NCBI GenBank assembly: GCA_902796835.1
Contig: CADBQP010000037.1
Coordinates: forward strand, 89,827-153,826
Length of the DNA: 64,000 bases
From: an uncultured Bacteroidales bacterium
GTDB taxonomy: Bacteria > Bacteroidota > Bacteroidia > Bacteroidales > Bacteroidaceae
Direction of reading: 5' to 3'
A model generated the notes under the pieces. The model saw only the letters and a list, made by a program, of their open reading frames with translations, made no database searches and was not told the origin of the DNA. A program made the position numbers and the translations under genes. Each line of letters opens with the position of its first letter. Position 1 is the stretch's first letter. Positions 8,703 to 16,303 of the stretch are shown here, piece after piece.

Positions 8703-9698
8703 TCAAGGCACTTCAACCTTGCTCAGAATTTCGGTGATGATGGCATCGGTGTCCACGTTCTCGGCCTCGGCTTCATAGGTCAAGCCAATGCGATGACGCA
8801 ACACGTCGTAGGCCACTTCGCGGACGTCTTCCGGAATAACGTAGCCGCGACGCTTAATGAAAGCATTGGTGCGCGCAGCCAGTGCCAGGTTGATGCTGGC
8901 ACGGGGCGAGCCGCCAAACTGGATGTACTGCCTCATGTCGGGAAGCTTATAGTGCTCGGGCTCGCGAGTGGCAAAGACAAGATTGGCAATGTACTGCTCG
9001 ATGCGCTCGTCAACGTAAACTTGCTTCACTATCTGGCGTGCCTCTACTATCTGTTGCGTCGTAGCCACAGCTCCGAGAGCGTTCTGTGCTGGAGCAAGAT
9101 GGTCGCGAATAATCTTACGTTCCTCGTCGATCGAAGGATATTTGATGAGCACCTTCAGCATGAAACGATCGACTTGCGCCTCGGGCAATGTGTAGGTGCC
9201 TTCCTGCTCAATGGGGTTTTGCGTAGCCAGCACAAGGAATGGCGAAGGCAACTTCAGAGTTTCCTCACCTATGGTCACTTGGTGCTCCTGCATAGCCTCA
9301 AGCAATGCGCTCTGCACTTTGGCCGGCGCACGGTTAATTTCGTCGGCCAAAACGAAGTTGGCGAAAATGGGGCCGCGCTTCACCGAAAACGTCTCGCTCT
9401 TCTGACTATACACTTGAGTACCTATGACGTCGGCGGGCAAGAGGTCGGGCGTGAACTGTATGCGACTGAATTTTGCATCGACCAGCGAGGCCAGCGTCTT
9501 TATGGCCAGCGTTTTTGCAAGGCCGGGCACTCCTTCGAGCAATACGTGGCCATCGCTGAGCAGACCAATGAGAAGCGAATTGACAAGGTGCCTCTGTCCC
9601 ACAATCGTGCGGCCCATGCCATCGGTGAGCTCCGCAACAAATCCGGTGTGGCTTTCAATGAGAGCGTTGAGCTCCCTGATATCTACGGTTGGTGACAT
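8703..9698 (-). CDS. moxR: MoxR-family AAA+ ATPase
   Basis: The 331-residue protein has MoxR features in order: GQRHLV, Walker A GVPGLAKT, Walker B LADEINRAP, sensor ATQNPIEQEGTY, and a lid domain with SPRASINLALAARTNAF. The open frame extends upstream to 9785, but the ATG at 9698 matches family length and lies just downstream of a -7 box, so it is preferred. MoxR ATPases remodel partner proteins, here probably the vWA proteins BatA, BatB and DUF58. It is the first gene of the bat operon. Confidence 0.93.
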   Translation of the reverse strand: MSPTVDIRELNALIESHTGFVAELTDGMGRTIVGQRHLVNSLLIGLLSDGHVLLEGVPGLAKTLAIKTLASLVDAKFSRIQFTPDLLPADVIGTQVYSQKSETFSVKRGPIFANFVLADEINRAPAKVQSALLEAMQEHQVTIGEETLKLPSPFLVLATQNPIEQEGTYTLPEAQVDRFMLKVLIKYPSIDEERKIIRDHLAPAQNALGAVATTQQIVEARQIVKQVYVDERIEQYIANLVFATREPEHYKLPDMRQYIQFGGSPRASINLALAARTNAFIKRRGYVIPEDVREVAYDVLRHRIGLTYEAEAENVDTDAIITEILSKVEVP

Positions 9699-9725
9699 AT
9701 TATGTATGATATTATAAACAAGCCG

Positions 9726-9733
9726 CAAATTTA
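9726..9733 (-). promoter_or_regulatory. Predicted -7 element for the moxR-bat operon
   Basis: The minus strand reads TAAATTTG, matching TAnnTTTG, 27 bases before the moxR ATG. The -33 box is weak. No other full -7 match was seen between the operon genes, so this is the likely main promoter. Confidence 0.55.
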
Positions 9734-9837
9734 GCGCTTCTTGGCGACAGAAAGTCTTAAAAAGATATAAAAGGACCAAAAACATTTATTCTTAAAAACT
9801 CATTAACATAAATTATAGCTTACTTAAGTTTTTTTTA

Positions 9838-9845
9838 TATCTTTG
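9838..9845 (+). promoter_or_regulatory. Predicted -7 element for the thiE-like/prs genes
   Basis: Reads TATCTTTG (TAnnTTTG consensus) in the divergent region opposite moxR. It would give a leader of about 100 bases to the start at 9950. I looked for a TPP riboswitch in that leader and could not assemble one. Confidence 0.55.
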
Positions 9846-9949
9846 CACAAAACTTAGGGTACGACATAATATTTAAGTTGATGGGCGTGGTTTCTCCTCC
9901 CGGCACATCGCCAGGCAGAAAGCCCGCTCACGTACAGCTTGACTACGCA

Positions 9950-10549
9950 ATGAAACTTATTCTCGTCAGCACACCATACTTCTTCGTTGAAGAACATCCG
10001 ATCATCACCGCGTTGTTCGACGAAGGGCTTGACTTTCTACACCTGAGAAAGCCCGATTCGGAACCCATATACTGCGAGCGCCTGCTCTCGCTGCTTCCAA
10101 AGAAAACATATAAGCGCATTGTGGTTCACGACCACTACTATCTGAAAAACGAGTATTCGCTTTGGGGAATACACTTGGCACGCAAAAACGAAATACCTCT
10201 TAATTATAAAGGACATGTAACCTGCTCGTGTCGCACCATCGACGAGTTGAAAAACCTCAAGCCAAAGTGCGACTATGTAATCTTCAACCCTGCCAATGAC
10301 AGCGAGCCGTCGCAGCAACCGCTCTTCGGTCCCGAAACTATTGCTCGCTATGCTGCCGAAAAGACTATAGACAAGCGCGTCATGGCCATGGGAAATATTG
10401 ATCTCGACGACATCGAAGGAATCGGCGATGCCGGATTTGGTGGCGCCGTGCTCTTCGGAAGCATTTGGAACCGCTTCGACGTGCACAGCACACAAGACTT
10501 CAAGGAGCTCATCGGCCACTTTCGGAAAATCAGAAAAGCTGCCGGATAA
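9950..10549 (+). CDS. Thiamine phosphate synthase/TenI-like protein
   Basis: A 199-residue TIM-barrel protein starting MKLILVSTPYFFVEE. Family features include LHLRKP near the N terminus, VVHDHYYLKNEYSLWGIHLAR in the middle and GFGGAVLFGSIWN near the C terminus. These correspond to the thiamine phosphate synthase (ThiE) fold, but the usual SAI phosphate loop reads GSIWN and the surrounding pattern is loose. Thiamine phosphate synthase activity is therefore possible but not assured; it may be a TenI-like homologue. The frame opens at 9878, but the ATG at 9950 fits the family start. No other thi gene is in the window. prs follows 63 bases later. Confidence 0.75.
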   Translation: MKLILVSTPYFFVEEHPIITALFDEGLDFLHLRKPDSEPIYCERLLSLLPKKTYKRIVVHDHYYLKNEYSLWGIHLARKNEIPLNYKGHVTCSCRTIDELKNLKPKCDYVIFNPANDSEPSQQPLFGPETIARYAAEKTIDKRVMAMGNIDLDDIEGIGDAGFGGAVLFGSIWNRFDVHSTQDFKELIGHFRKIRKAAG

Positions 10550-10612
10550 ATCACAAACTCAAAGAGTGAAAGCCACTACAGTTCAAAATAAACTTCAAAG
10601 CCACTTGAAACA

Positions 10613-11545
10613 ATGAATCGCAACTTTGTCATCTTTTCGGGCACCAAGACGCAATACTTAGCCCAAAAAATCTGCAACCACCTTCAATGCCAGTTAGGAC
10701 AGATGCAGATAACACATTTTGCAGATGGCGAGTTTGAAGTTTGCTACGAGGAGACCATGCGCGGACGCGACGTATTCCTTGTGCAATCAACCTTCGCCCC
10801 TTCCGACAACCTCATGGAACTGCTGCTCATGATCGATGCTGCAAAACGCGCCTCGGCACGTACCATCAACGCTGTGGTGCCCTATTTCGGGTGGGCCCGA
10901 CAAGACAGGAAAGACAAGCCCCGTGTGAGCATAGGAGCCAAACTCGTGGCCGACCTCCTCAGCGTGGCGGGAATCAATCGCCTCATTACTATCGACCTTC
11001 ACGCCGACCAGGAACAGGGATTCTTCGACATTCCCGTCGACCACTTGTATGCCTCCACCATCATGTACCCCTACATCAAGTCGCTCGAGCTCGAAAATCT
11101 TTGCATCGCCTCGCCCGACGTGGGCGGCTCAAAGCGAGCAAATTCATATGCCAAGCACTTGGATTGCCCCTTGGTGTTGTGCAACAAGACAAGGAAGCGA
11201 GCCAACGTGGTTGAAAACATGCAAATCATTGGCGAGGTAAAAGACATGAATGTTGTACTCATCGACGACATCGTCGACACCGCCGGCACCATCACCATGG
11301 CTGCCAACGTCATGAAAGAGGCCGGTGCACGAAGCGTCAGAGCCATAGCCAGCCACTGCATCATGTCGGGGCCCGCCAGTCAGCGCATCCAGGAAAGCGC
11401 ACTCGAAGAAGTGGTATTTACCGACACCATTCCCTATCTCGGCCCCTGCGACAAGGTGAAGCAAATATCGTGCAGCAGCCTACTGGCCGAAACTATTAGG
11501 CGCGTAATGGACAACGAAAGCATCAGTTCCCAATACCTTATATAA
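10613..11545 (+). CDS. prs: Ribose-phosphate pyrophosphokinase
   Basis: A 310-residue protein of normal length that makes PRPP from ribose 5-phosphate and ATP for purine, pyrimidine, His, Trp and NAD synthesis. Visible motifs are FADGEFEVCYEETMRGRDVFLVQS near the N terminus, ARQDRKDKPR (ATP and flexible loop region), the DLHADQEQGFFDIPVDHLYA metal/ribose region and the PRPP loop VVLIDDIVDTAGTI. A clear hairpin terminator follows 43 bases after the stop. Confidence 0.96.
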   Translation: MNRNFVIFSGTKTQYLAQKICNHLQCQLGQMQITHFADGEFEVCYEETMRGRDVFLVQSTFAPSDNLMELLLMIDAAKRASARTINAVVPYFGWARQDRKDKPRVSIGAKLVADLLSVAGINRLITIDLHADQEQGFFDIPVDHLYASTIMYPYIKSLELENLCIASPDVGGSKRANSYAKHLDCPLVLCNKTRKRANVVENMQIIGEVKDMNVVLIDDIVDTAGTITMAANVMKEAGARSVRAIASHCIMSGPASQRIQESALEEVVFTDTIPYLGPCDKVKQISCSSLLAETIRRVMDNESISSQYLI

Positions 11546-11588
11546 TATATATACACGACAGAAAAAACCTGGAGGCACCACACATACT

Positions 11589-11635
11589 GCTCCGCTTCAG
11601 CCATACTCAACATATAGGCTCGAGCGGAGCTTTTT
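11589..11635 (+). terminator. Terminator after prs
   Basis: GCTCCGCT at 11589-11596 pairs with AGCGGAGC at 11623-11630, followed at once by TTTTT. It closes the thiE-like/prs unit. Confidence 0.75.
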
Positions 11636-11711
11636 GCTTACCTACATCAAATAAAGGCAAACTTATAATTATCAACAACTTATACACCTAATATTCAGAC
11701 GGCAGTTTACA

Positions 11712-11858
11712 GAACAATCTCCCAGATTTAAGAACGAACTTTAATAACGAGACACGTTAATCCGCATCTCGGAAATACAGTTGAGCCAACCGAAGAAAGA
11801 GTTGGCTCAACAGGAAAAATTATCTCCGAAATAAATCAAACTACATCGGAGCGAGTTT
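11712..11858. repeat. Palindromic array (b), degenerate, between prs and galM
   Basis: Units with recognisable cores are centred at 11785, 11806, 11827 and 11848 (21-bp steps), with a further B-like core at 11722, three steps upstream. Two of them form an inverted pair, GTTGAGCCAAC at 11780 and GTTGGCTCAAC at 11801. The rest of the 11636-12002 gap shows no gene. Confidence 0.6.
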
Positions 11859-12002
11859 TGACTACCGCGCCACCTGAGCGAACCTCCCTGCCGAGAGCGC
11901 AGAGCATCGGCACAATAGCATCAGCACCCTCCTCCGACGAGCATCACATAAGCACCTTCAATAAAATAAACTGCCCGCAAACAAAGAAAAATCGGCAAAC
12001 GC

Positions 12003-12033
12003 TTTGAAGTTTCACAAATTCTTTGCATATTTG
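12003..12033 (+). promoter_or_regulatory. Predicted promoter of the galactose genes
   Basis: TTTG at 12003-12006, a 19-base spacer, then CATATTTG at 12026-12033, one mismatch from TAnnTTTG. The start of galM lies 32 bases downstream. Confidence 0.55.
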
Positions 12034-12064
12034 CGAGACATTTCACAAAACAATCCCAAGAACC

Positions 12065-13150
12065 ATGGAAAACGTACAGTCGCCGCTCAGCGGACTCAAC
12101 ACGAAAAATTTTCAGAAAGTAATTGACGGAAAGCAAGTAGACCTTTTCTTTCTCACCAACCAAAACGGCATGGAAGTCGCCATCACCAACTATGGCGGCA
12201 GCATCGTATCTATTATGGTGCCCGACCGCAATGGCAACATGGCCAACGTCATTCAGGGACACGACAACATAGACGATTGCATCTCCTCGCCCGAGCCGTT
12301 CCTCTCCACCCTTGTGGGGCGCTACGGAAACCGTATAGCCAAGGGACGCTTTACGCTCAACGGAAAAGATTATAGCCTGGCCGTGAACAACGGACCCAAC
12401 CACCTTCACGGCGGCCCCACCGGATTTCACGCCCGCGTGTGGGATGCGGAGCGCATCAACCAACAGCGTGTTGTCATGCGCTACGTTTCGGCCTACTATC
12501 AGGAAGGTTTCCCCGGCGAACTGACTATGAACGTGATGTTCACGCTGACCGACGACAACGAAATCGTGATAGATTATAAAGGAACTACGAACAAGAAGAC
12601 CATAGTGAACATGACGCACCACGGATTCTTCTCGCTCGCCGGCATTGCCAACCCAACGCCATCGGCCATGAACGTGGTGTGCGAAATCAATGCCGACCAC
12701 TACATTCCCATCGACGATACCAGCATTCCCACTGGCGAGATACTTAAAGTAGAAGGCACACCCTTCGACTTCCGCGAGCCACACGTAGTGGGCGAACGCA
12801 TCGATGCCGACCACGAGCAGACACGTCGTGGAGCCGGATACGACCACTGTTTTGTGCTCAACAAACGCGAGCCGGGCGAACTCTCGTTTGCCGCCCGCAT
12901 AGTCGAGCCCCAGAGCGGCCGAACCATGGAAGTTTATACCACCGAGCCCGGTGTGCAATTCTATAGCGACAACTGGGCCGACGGATACAAGGGACAAAAT
13001 GGCGCCACCTTCCCGCGCCGCAGCGCCCTCTGCTTTGAGGCACAACACTTCCCCGACAGTCCCAACCACCCCTATTTCCCGAGCTGCGTGCTGCGTCCGG
13101 GCGAAGTCTACACCCAAAAGACAATCTATAAATTCGGAGTGGAAAAATAA
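12065..13150 (+). CDS. galM: Aldose 1-epimerase (galactose mutarotase)
   Basis: A 361-residue GalM of normal length that interconverts alpha and beta galactose in the Leloir pathway. Motifs include TNYGGSIVSI, LVGRYGNRIAKGRFTLNG, NNGPNHLHGG with a catalytic His, VNMTHHGFFSLAG, and VYTTEPGVQFYSDNW carrying the catalytic Glu. The frame opens at 12023, but that codon lies inside the predicted -7 box, so the ATG at 12065 is chosen. No signal peptide is seen, so it is probably cytoplasmic. It heads a galM-MFS-galK cluster. Confidence 0.94.
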   Translation: MENVQSPLSGLNTKNFQKVIDGKQVDLFFLTNQNGMEVAITNYGGSIVSIMVPDRNGNMANVIQGHDNIDDCISSPEPFLSTLVGRYGNRIAKGRFTLNGKDYSLAVNNGPNHLHGGPTGFHARVWDAERINQQRVVMRYVSAYYQEGFPGELTMNVMFTLTDDNEIVIDYKGTTNKKTIVNMTHHGFFSLAGIANPTPSAMNVVCEINADHYIPIDDTSIPTGEILKVEGTPFDFREPHVVGERIDADHEQTRRGAGYDHCFVLNKREPGELSFAARIVEPQSGRTMEVYTTEPGVQFYSDNWADGYKGQNGATFPRRSALCFEAQHFPDSPNHPYFPSCVLRPGEVYTQKTIYKFGVEK

Positions 13151-13155
13151 TTTCC

Positions 13156-13202
13156 ACGGAACCGTTTTGCTGCCGTCAAACAACGCAGCAAAACGGTTCC
13201 GT
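13156..13202 (+). terminator. 18-bp perfect hairpin after galM
   Basis: Bases 13156-13173 pair perfectly with 13185-13202 around an 11-base loop; the downstream side has only a short T-rich tail (TTGTT). It may act as a partial terminator or a 3' stabilising stem between galM and the transporter gene. Confidence 0.65.
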
Positions 13203-13253
13203 TTGTTAAAAACCACATGCCACAAATTAAAAACTAACTAAAACATAAATCTA

Positions 13254-14546
13254 ATGGAACAAAAAGCAAAACAATGGGGAGCCATCATCGTAATGATTGC
13301 GCTCTTTGCAATGATTGCCTTCGTCACAAACCTGTGTACGCCAATGGCAGCCATCATTAAGAACCAGGGAGAAATCAGCAATGTACTGGCCCAAATTGGA
13401 AACTACGGCAACTTCGTAGCCTATCTCGTGATGGGAATCCCGGCCGGCATGCTCATCTCAAAATTTGGCTACAAGAAAACAGCCCTCATCGGTCTTGTCA
13501 TAGGTATCGTGGGCATTCTCATTCAGTGGTGCAGCGGCCTAATCGACGCTGGCGACGGCAGCAACATTGGCACCGTGTTTGGTGTATATCTGCTCGGCGC
13601 TTTCATCAGCGGTCTGACCATGTGTATTCTTAACTGCGTAGTAAACCCGATGCTCAACCTGCTCGGCGGCGGCGGCAACAAGGGCAATCAGCTCATCCAG
13701 GTAGGCGGTGTGTTCAACAGCACGGCAGCCGTATGCTGCTACATCCTCATGGGTGCACTCATTGCCGATGCCACAAAGGCTAAAATAGCCGATGCTACTC
13801 CCGCCCTCATGATTGCGCTGGCCATCTTCGTAATTGCTTTCGTCGTAATCCTCTTCACAAAAATCGAAGAGCCCGAGCAGGCTCCCGTTCAGGTAAGCCT
13901 CATCAAGGGCGCCCTCAGCTATCGCCACTTTGCCCTCGGTGCACTGGCCATCTTCCTCTATATGGGAATCGAAGTGGGAGTGCCCAACTACGTCCTCCAA
14001 TTTTTGGTAGCAGGTAAGGAAGCTGGCGGCTTCGGCATCTCTGCCGGTACGGCCGGCTTGCTCGTTGCCGTTTACTGGTTCATGATGCTCGTGGGCCGCT
14101 TTGCCGGAGCAGCCATCGGTAGCGCCGTGAGCAGCCGCACCATGGTTACGACTGTGTCTATTGCCACGCTCTGCCTCGTGCTCTTCGGCATGTTTGCTCC
14201 TCAGGATGTACTCGTTTCTTTCCCCGGTGTGGACTGGGGTAAGCTTGAAGTGATATGGCAGGAGATTCCAGTAGGTATCTTCGCCTTCCTGCTCGTGGGC
14301 TTGTGCACCAGCGTGATGTGGGGTGCCATCTTCAACATGGCAGTCGAAGGCCTTGGCAAGTACACTGCCATTGCCAGCGGCATCTTCATGACCATGGTAT
14401 TTGGTTGCGCCGTCATGATGGCCATCCAAGGCGCCGTGGCCGACGCTACTAACTACATCACAAGCTTCTGGGTAGTTGTAGCCTGCGCAGCCTACATTCT
14501 GTTCTACGCGCTTGTAGGCAGCCGCGTGTCGAAAAAAGAAAACTAA
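13254..14546 (+). CDS. Sugar MFS transporter (FucP/GluP-like), probable galactose uptake
   Basis: A 430-residue polytopic protein with about 12 membrane segments. The N-terminal half has FVTNLCTPMAAIIKNQG and a region rich in Gly and Asn (MLNLLGGGGNKGNQLIQVGGVFNS) like that of the FucP/glucose-galactose MFS family. It sits between galM and galK, so galactose or glucose/galactose proton symport is the likely role; substrate is inferred from context. Hairpins separate it from both neighbours, which suggests differential expression inside the cluster. Confidence 0.85.
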   Translation: MEQKAKQWGAIIVMIALFAMIAFVTNLCTPMAAIIKNQGEISNVLAQIGNYGNFVAYLVMGIPAGMLISKFGYKKTALIGLVIGIVGILIQWCSGLIDAGDGSNIGTVFGVYLLGAFISGLTMCILNCVVNPMLNLLGGGGNKGNQLIQVGGVFNSTAAVCCYILMGALIADATKAKIADATPALMIALAIFVIAFVVILFTKIEEPEQAPVQVSLIKGALSYRHFALGALAIFLYMGIEVGVPNYVLQFLVAGKEAGGFGISAGTAGLLVAVYWFMMLVGRFAGAAIGSAVSSRTMVTTVSIATLCLVLFGMFAPQDVLVSFPGVDWGKLEVIWQEIPVGIFAFLLVGLCTSVMWGAIFNMAVEGLGKYTAIASGIFMTMVFGCAVMMAIQGAVADATNYITSFWVVVACAAYILFYALVGSRVSKKEN

Positions 14547-14555
14547 TCCGCAAGC

Positions 14556-14593
14556 GGCATGTAGCATGAAGCACCGGCTTTTTGCTACATGCC
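14556..14593 (+). terminator. Hairpin after the sugar transporter gene
   Basis: GGCATGTAGCA at 14556-14566 pairs with TGCTACATGCC at 14583-14593, followed by TTTT. It lies just before galK, whose ATG at 14631 is outside the stem. Partial termination or processing is plausible. Confidence 0.65.
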
Positions 14594-14630
14594 TTTTGCA
14601 AATCATAAATCACTTAAATACCCAATTTAT

Positions 14631-15791
14631 ATGAAACTTACAATTGAAGACGTTCGCAGTCGTTTTATCAAGCATTTCGATGGTTCCACCGGAAGCGTAT
14701 ATGCCAGCCCCGGCCGCATCAATCTCATTGGCGAGCACACAGACTATAATAACGGTTACGTATTTCCCGGCGCCGTGGAGCAGGGCATGATTGCCGAGCT
14801 AAAGCCCAATGGCACCCGCAACGTCGATGCCTACTCCATCGACCTGAAAGATCGCGTGCAGTTCAGCCTCGACGACGACAAAGGCCCTAAGGCCAGCTGG
14901 GCTCGCTACATTTACGGCGTTTGCCGCGAGATGATGGCGCTCGGAGTGCCCGTTCAGGGTTTCAATACTGCCTTCGCAGGCGACGTGCCCCTCGGCGCAG
15001 GAATGTCGAGCTCGGCAGCCCTCGAGAGCACCTATGCTTTCGCGCTGAACGACATGTTTGGCGACAACAAGATAGACCGCATGGAATTAGCTCGCGTAGG
15101 CCAGCGCACAGAACACAAGTATATAGGCGTGAACTGCGGCATCATGGACCAGGCCATCTCCTGCCTCGGCAAGGCCGGTCACCTCATGCGCATGGACTGC
15201 CGCAGCGGCGAAATTGCCTACTTCCCATGGCATCCCAAAGGCTACCAGCTCGTGCTTGTCAACAGCTGCGTGAAGCACGAATTGGCCGGCTCGCCCTATA
15301 ACGAGCGCCGCCTGCAGTGCGAACACGTGGCCGAGGTCATTGCAAAGAAGCACCCCGAAGTGAAGTCGCTGCGCGACGCCAACTACGACATGCTCGAGGA
15401 GGTGAAGAGCGAAATCACAGCCGACGAATATAAGCGCGCCCGCTACGTCATTGGCGAGGTGGCTCGCGTTTTGGCCGTATGCGATGCGCTCGAAAAGGAC
15501 GACTACGAAACCGTAGGTCAGATGATGTATGAAACTCACCACGGACTGTCGAAAGAATATGAGGTGAGCTGCGAAGAGCTCGACTTCCTCAACGATGTGG
15601 CCAAGGAAGAAGGCGTTACCGGCAGCCGCATCATGGGCGGCGGCTTTGGTGGATGCACCATCAACCTCGTAGCCGACGAACTGGCCGACAACTTCAAGAA
15701 AGTGGTAGTTGAGAAATTCGAAAAGAAATACGGAAAGAAGCCTATCATCATTGACGTAGTGATTGGAGACGGTGCACGCAAACTCTGCTAA
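14631..15791 (+). CDS. galK: Galactokinase
   Basis: A 386-residue GHMP kinase that phosphorylates galactose at C1. The galactokinase signature PGRINLIGEHTDYNNGYVFP lies near residue 30, the ATP loop PLGAGMSSSAALES near residue 125, the catalytic base region NCGIMDQ near residue 180, and the third GHMP motif GGGFGGCTINLV near the C terminus. The upstream frame to 14589 overlaps the preceding hairpin and is not used. No galT or galE is in the window. Confidence 0.96.
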   Translation: MKLTIEDVRSRFIKHFDGSTGSVYASPGRINLIGEHTDYNNGYVFPGAVEQGMIAELKPNGTRNVDAYSIDLKDRVQFSLDDDKGPKASWARYIYGVCREMMALGVPVQGFNTAFAGDVPLGAGMSSSAALESTYAFALNDMFGDNKIDRMELARVGQRTEHKYIGVNCGIMDQAISCLGKAGHLMRMDCRSGEIAYFPWHPKGYQLVLVNSCVKHELAGSPYNERRLQCEHVAEVIAKKHPEVKSLRDANYDMLEEVKSEITADEYKRARYVIGEVARVLAVCDALEKDDYETVGQMMYETHHGLSKEYEVSCEELDFLNDVAKEEGVTGSRIMGGGFGGCTINLVADELADNFKKVVVEKFEKKYGKKPIIIDVVIGDGARKLC

Positions 15792-15821
15792 GCCCACTCC
15801 GACAGTCAACATCCTGTAAAC

Positions 15822-15866
15822 AACAAGTGGGCACTCCCATCACGTGATGTGGAATGCCCACTTGTT
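15822..15866 (+). terminator. Terminator after galK
   Basis: AACAAGTGGGCA at 15822-15833 pairs with TGCCCACTTGTT at 15855-15866, a 12-bp stem followed by ATTT. It closes the galactose cluster. Confidence 0.75.
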
Positions 15867-15897
15867 ATTTAGTTCAACCACACTAAACGTTCGCCCC

Positions 15898-16050
15898 ATG
15901 TCGTGCCTACGCGCTCTGGCAGCTGTTATTTTTCCGCCCATTGCAGTCATAGACAAAGGGTGCGGAGCCTTTGCACTCACCACCCTGCTCACTTGCGCCG
16001 GATGGGTGCCAGGAGTTTTGGCCGCCATTCTGTTTAACACGAAAAAGTAA
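15898..16050 (+). CDS. Small YqaE/Pmp3-family membrane protein
   Basis: A 50-residue protein, too short for many gene finders, with the two-helix layout and signature of the YqaE/Pmp3 family: LAAVIFPPIAVIDKGCG in the first helix and LLTCAGWVPGVLAAILF in the second, separated by a short loop. Family members are small hydrophobic inner-membrane proteins linked to salt or stress response and membrane potential. The ATG at 15898 gives the standard N terminus; an upstream ATG at 15844 would add 18 residues overlapping the galK terminator. It probably has its own promoter, but none is clear. Confidence 0.8.
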   Translation: MSCLRALAAVIFPPIAVIDKGCGAFALTTLLTCAGWVPGVLAAILFNTKK

Positions 16051-16099
16051 ACAGAGAAAACGGGCAACGCGCTCAAAAGAATTACTCGGCACATAGGAA

Positions 16100-16183
16100 A
16101 AACAACTGCCGCACTATTTTAAAATATCTCGGAGCTAATTTAAATTATCTCCGAGATATTTTTTTCTGTCGGGCCGATAAAAT
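16100..16183. repeat. Palindromic array (c) between yqaE and uvrB
   Basis: Units centred at 16110 (A-like), 16131 (B), 16152 (B on the other strand) and 16173 (C, core GTCGGGCCGATA), all 21 bp apart. The genes on either side converge. The remaining 120 bases to uvrB contain only a weak CCCCAAA/TTTGGGG inverted repeat (16203-16236). Confidence 0.8.
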
Positions 16184-16303
16184 CTGCGCCGTTAGATAGT
16201 GTCCCCAAAAGCCGCTTTCCACATTAACCTTTGGGGCCATGGCTTGAACAGATTGCCTATATAATAATATTATAGTGTGCACGTTTCGCAGAGTAGCTCA
16301 GAC

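Noticed and set aside
9846-9949. TPP riboswitch before the thiE-like gene
   Set aside because: The roughly 100-base leader does not show the conserved thi-box segments I would expect.
11921-13225. Minus-strand frame of 434 codons opposite galM
   Set aside because: Low-complexity His/Val/Gly-rich translation typical of an antisense shadow; galM is certain.
15840-16094. Minus-strand 84-codon frame opposite yqaE
   Set aside because: The plus strand encodes a recognisable YqaE/Pmp3 protein; the antisense frame has no such signal.
16203-16236. Terminator for uvrB from CCCCAAA/TTTGGGG
   Set aside because: Seven-bp stem with a 20-base loop and no T tract; too weak to call.
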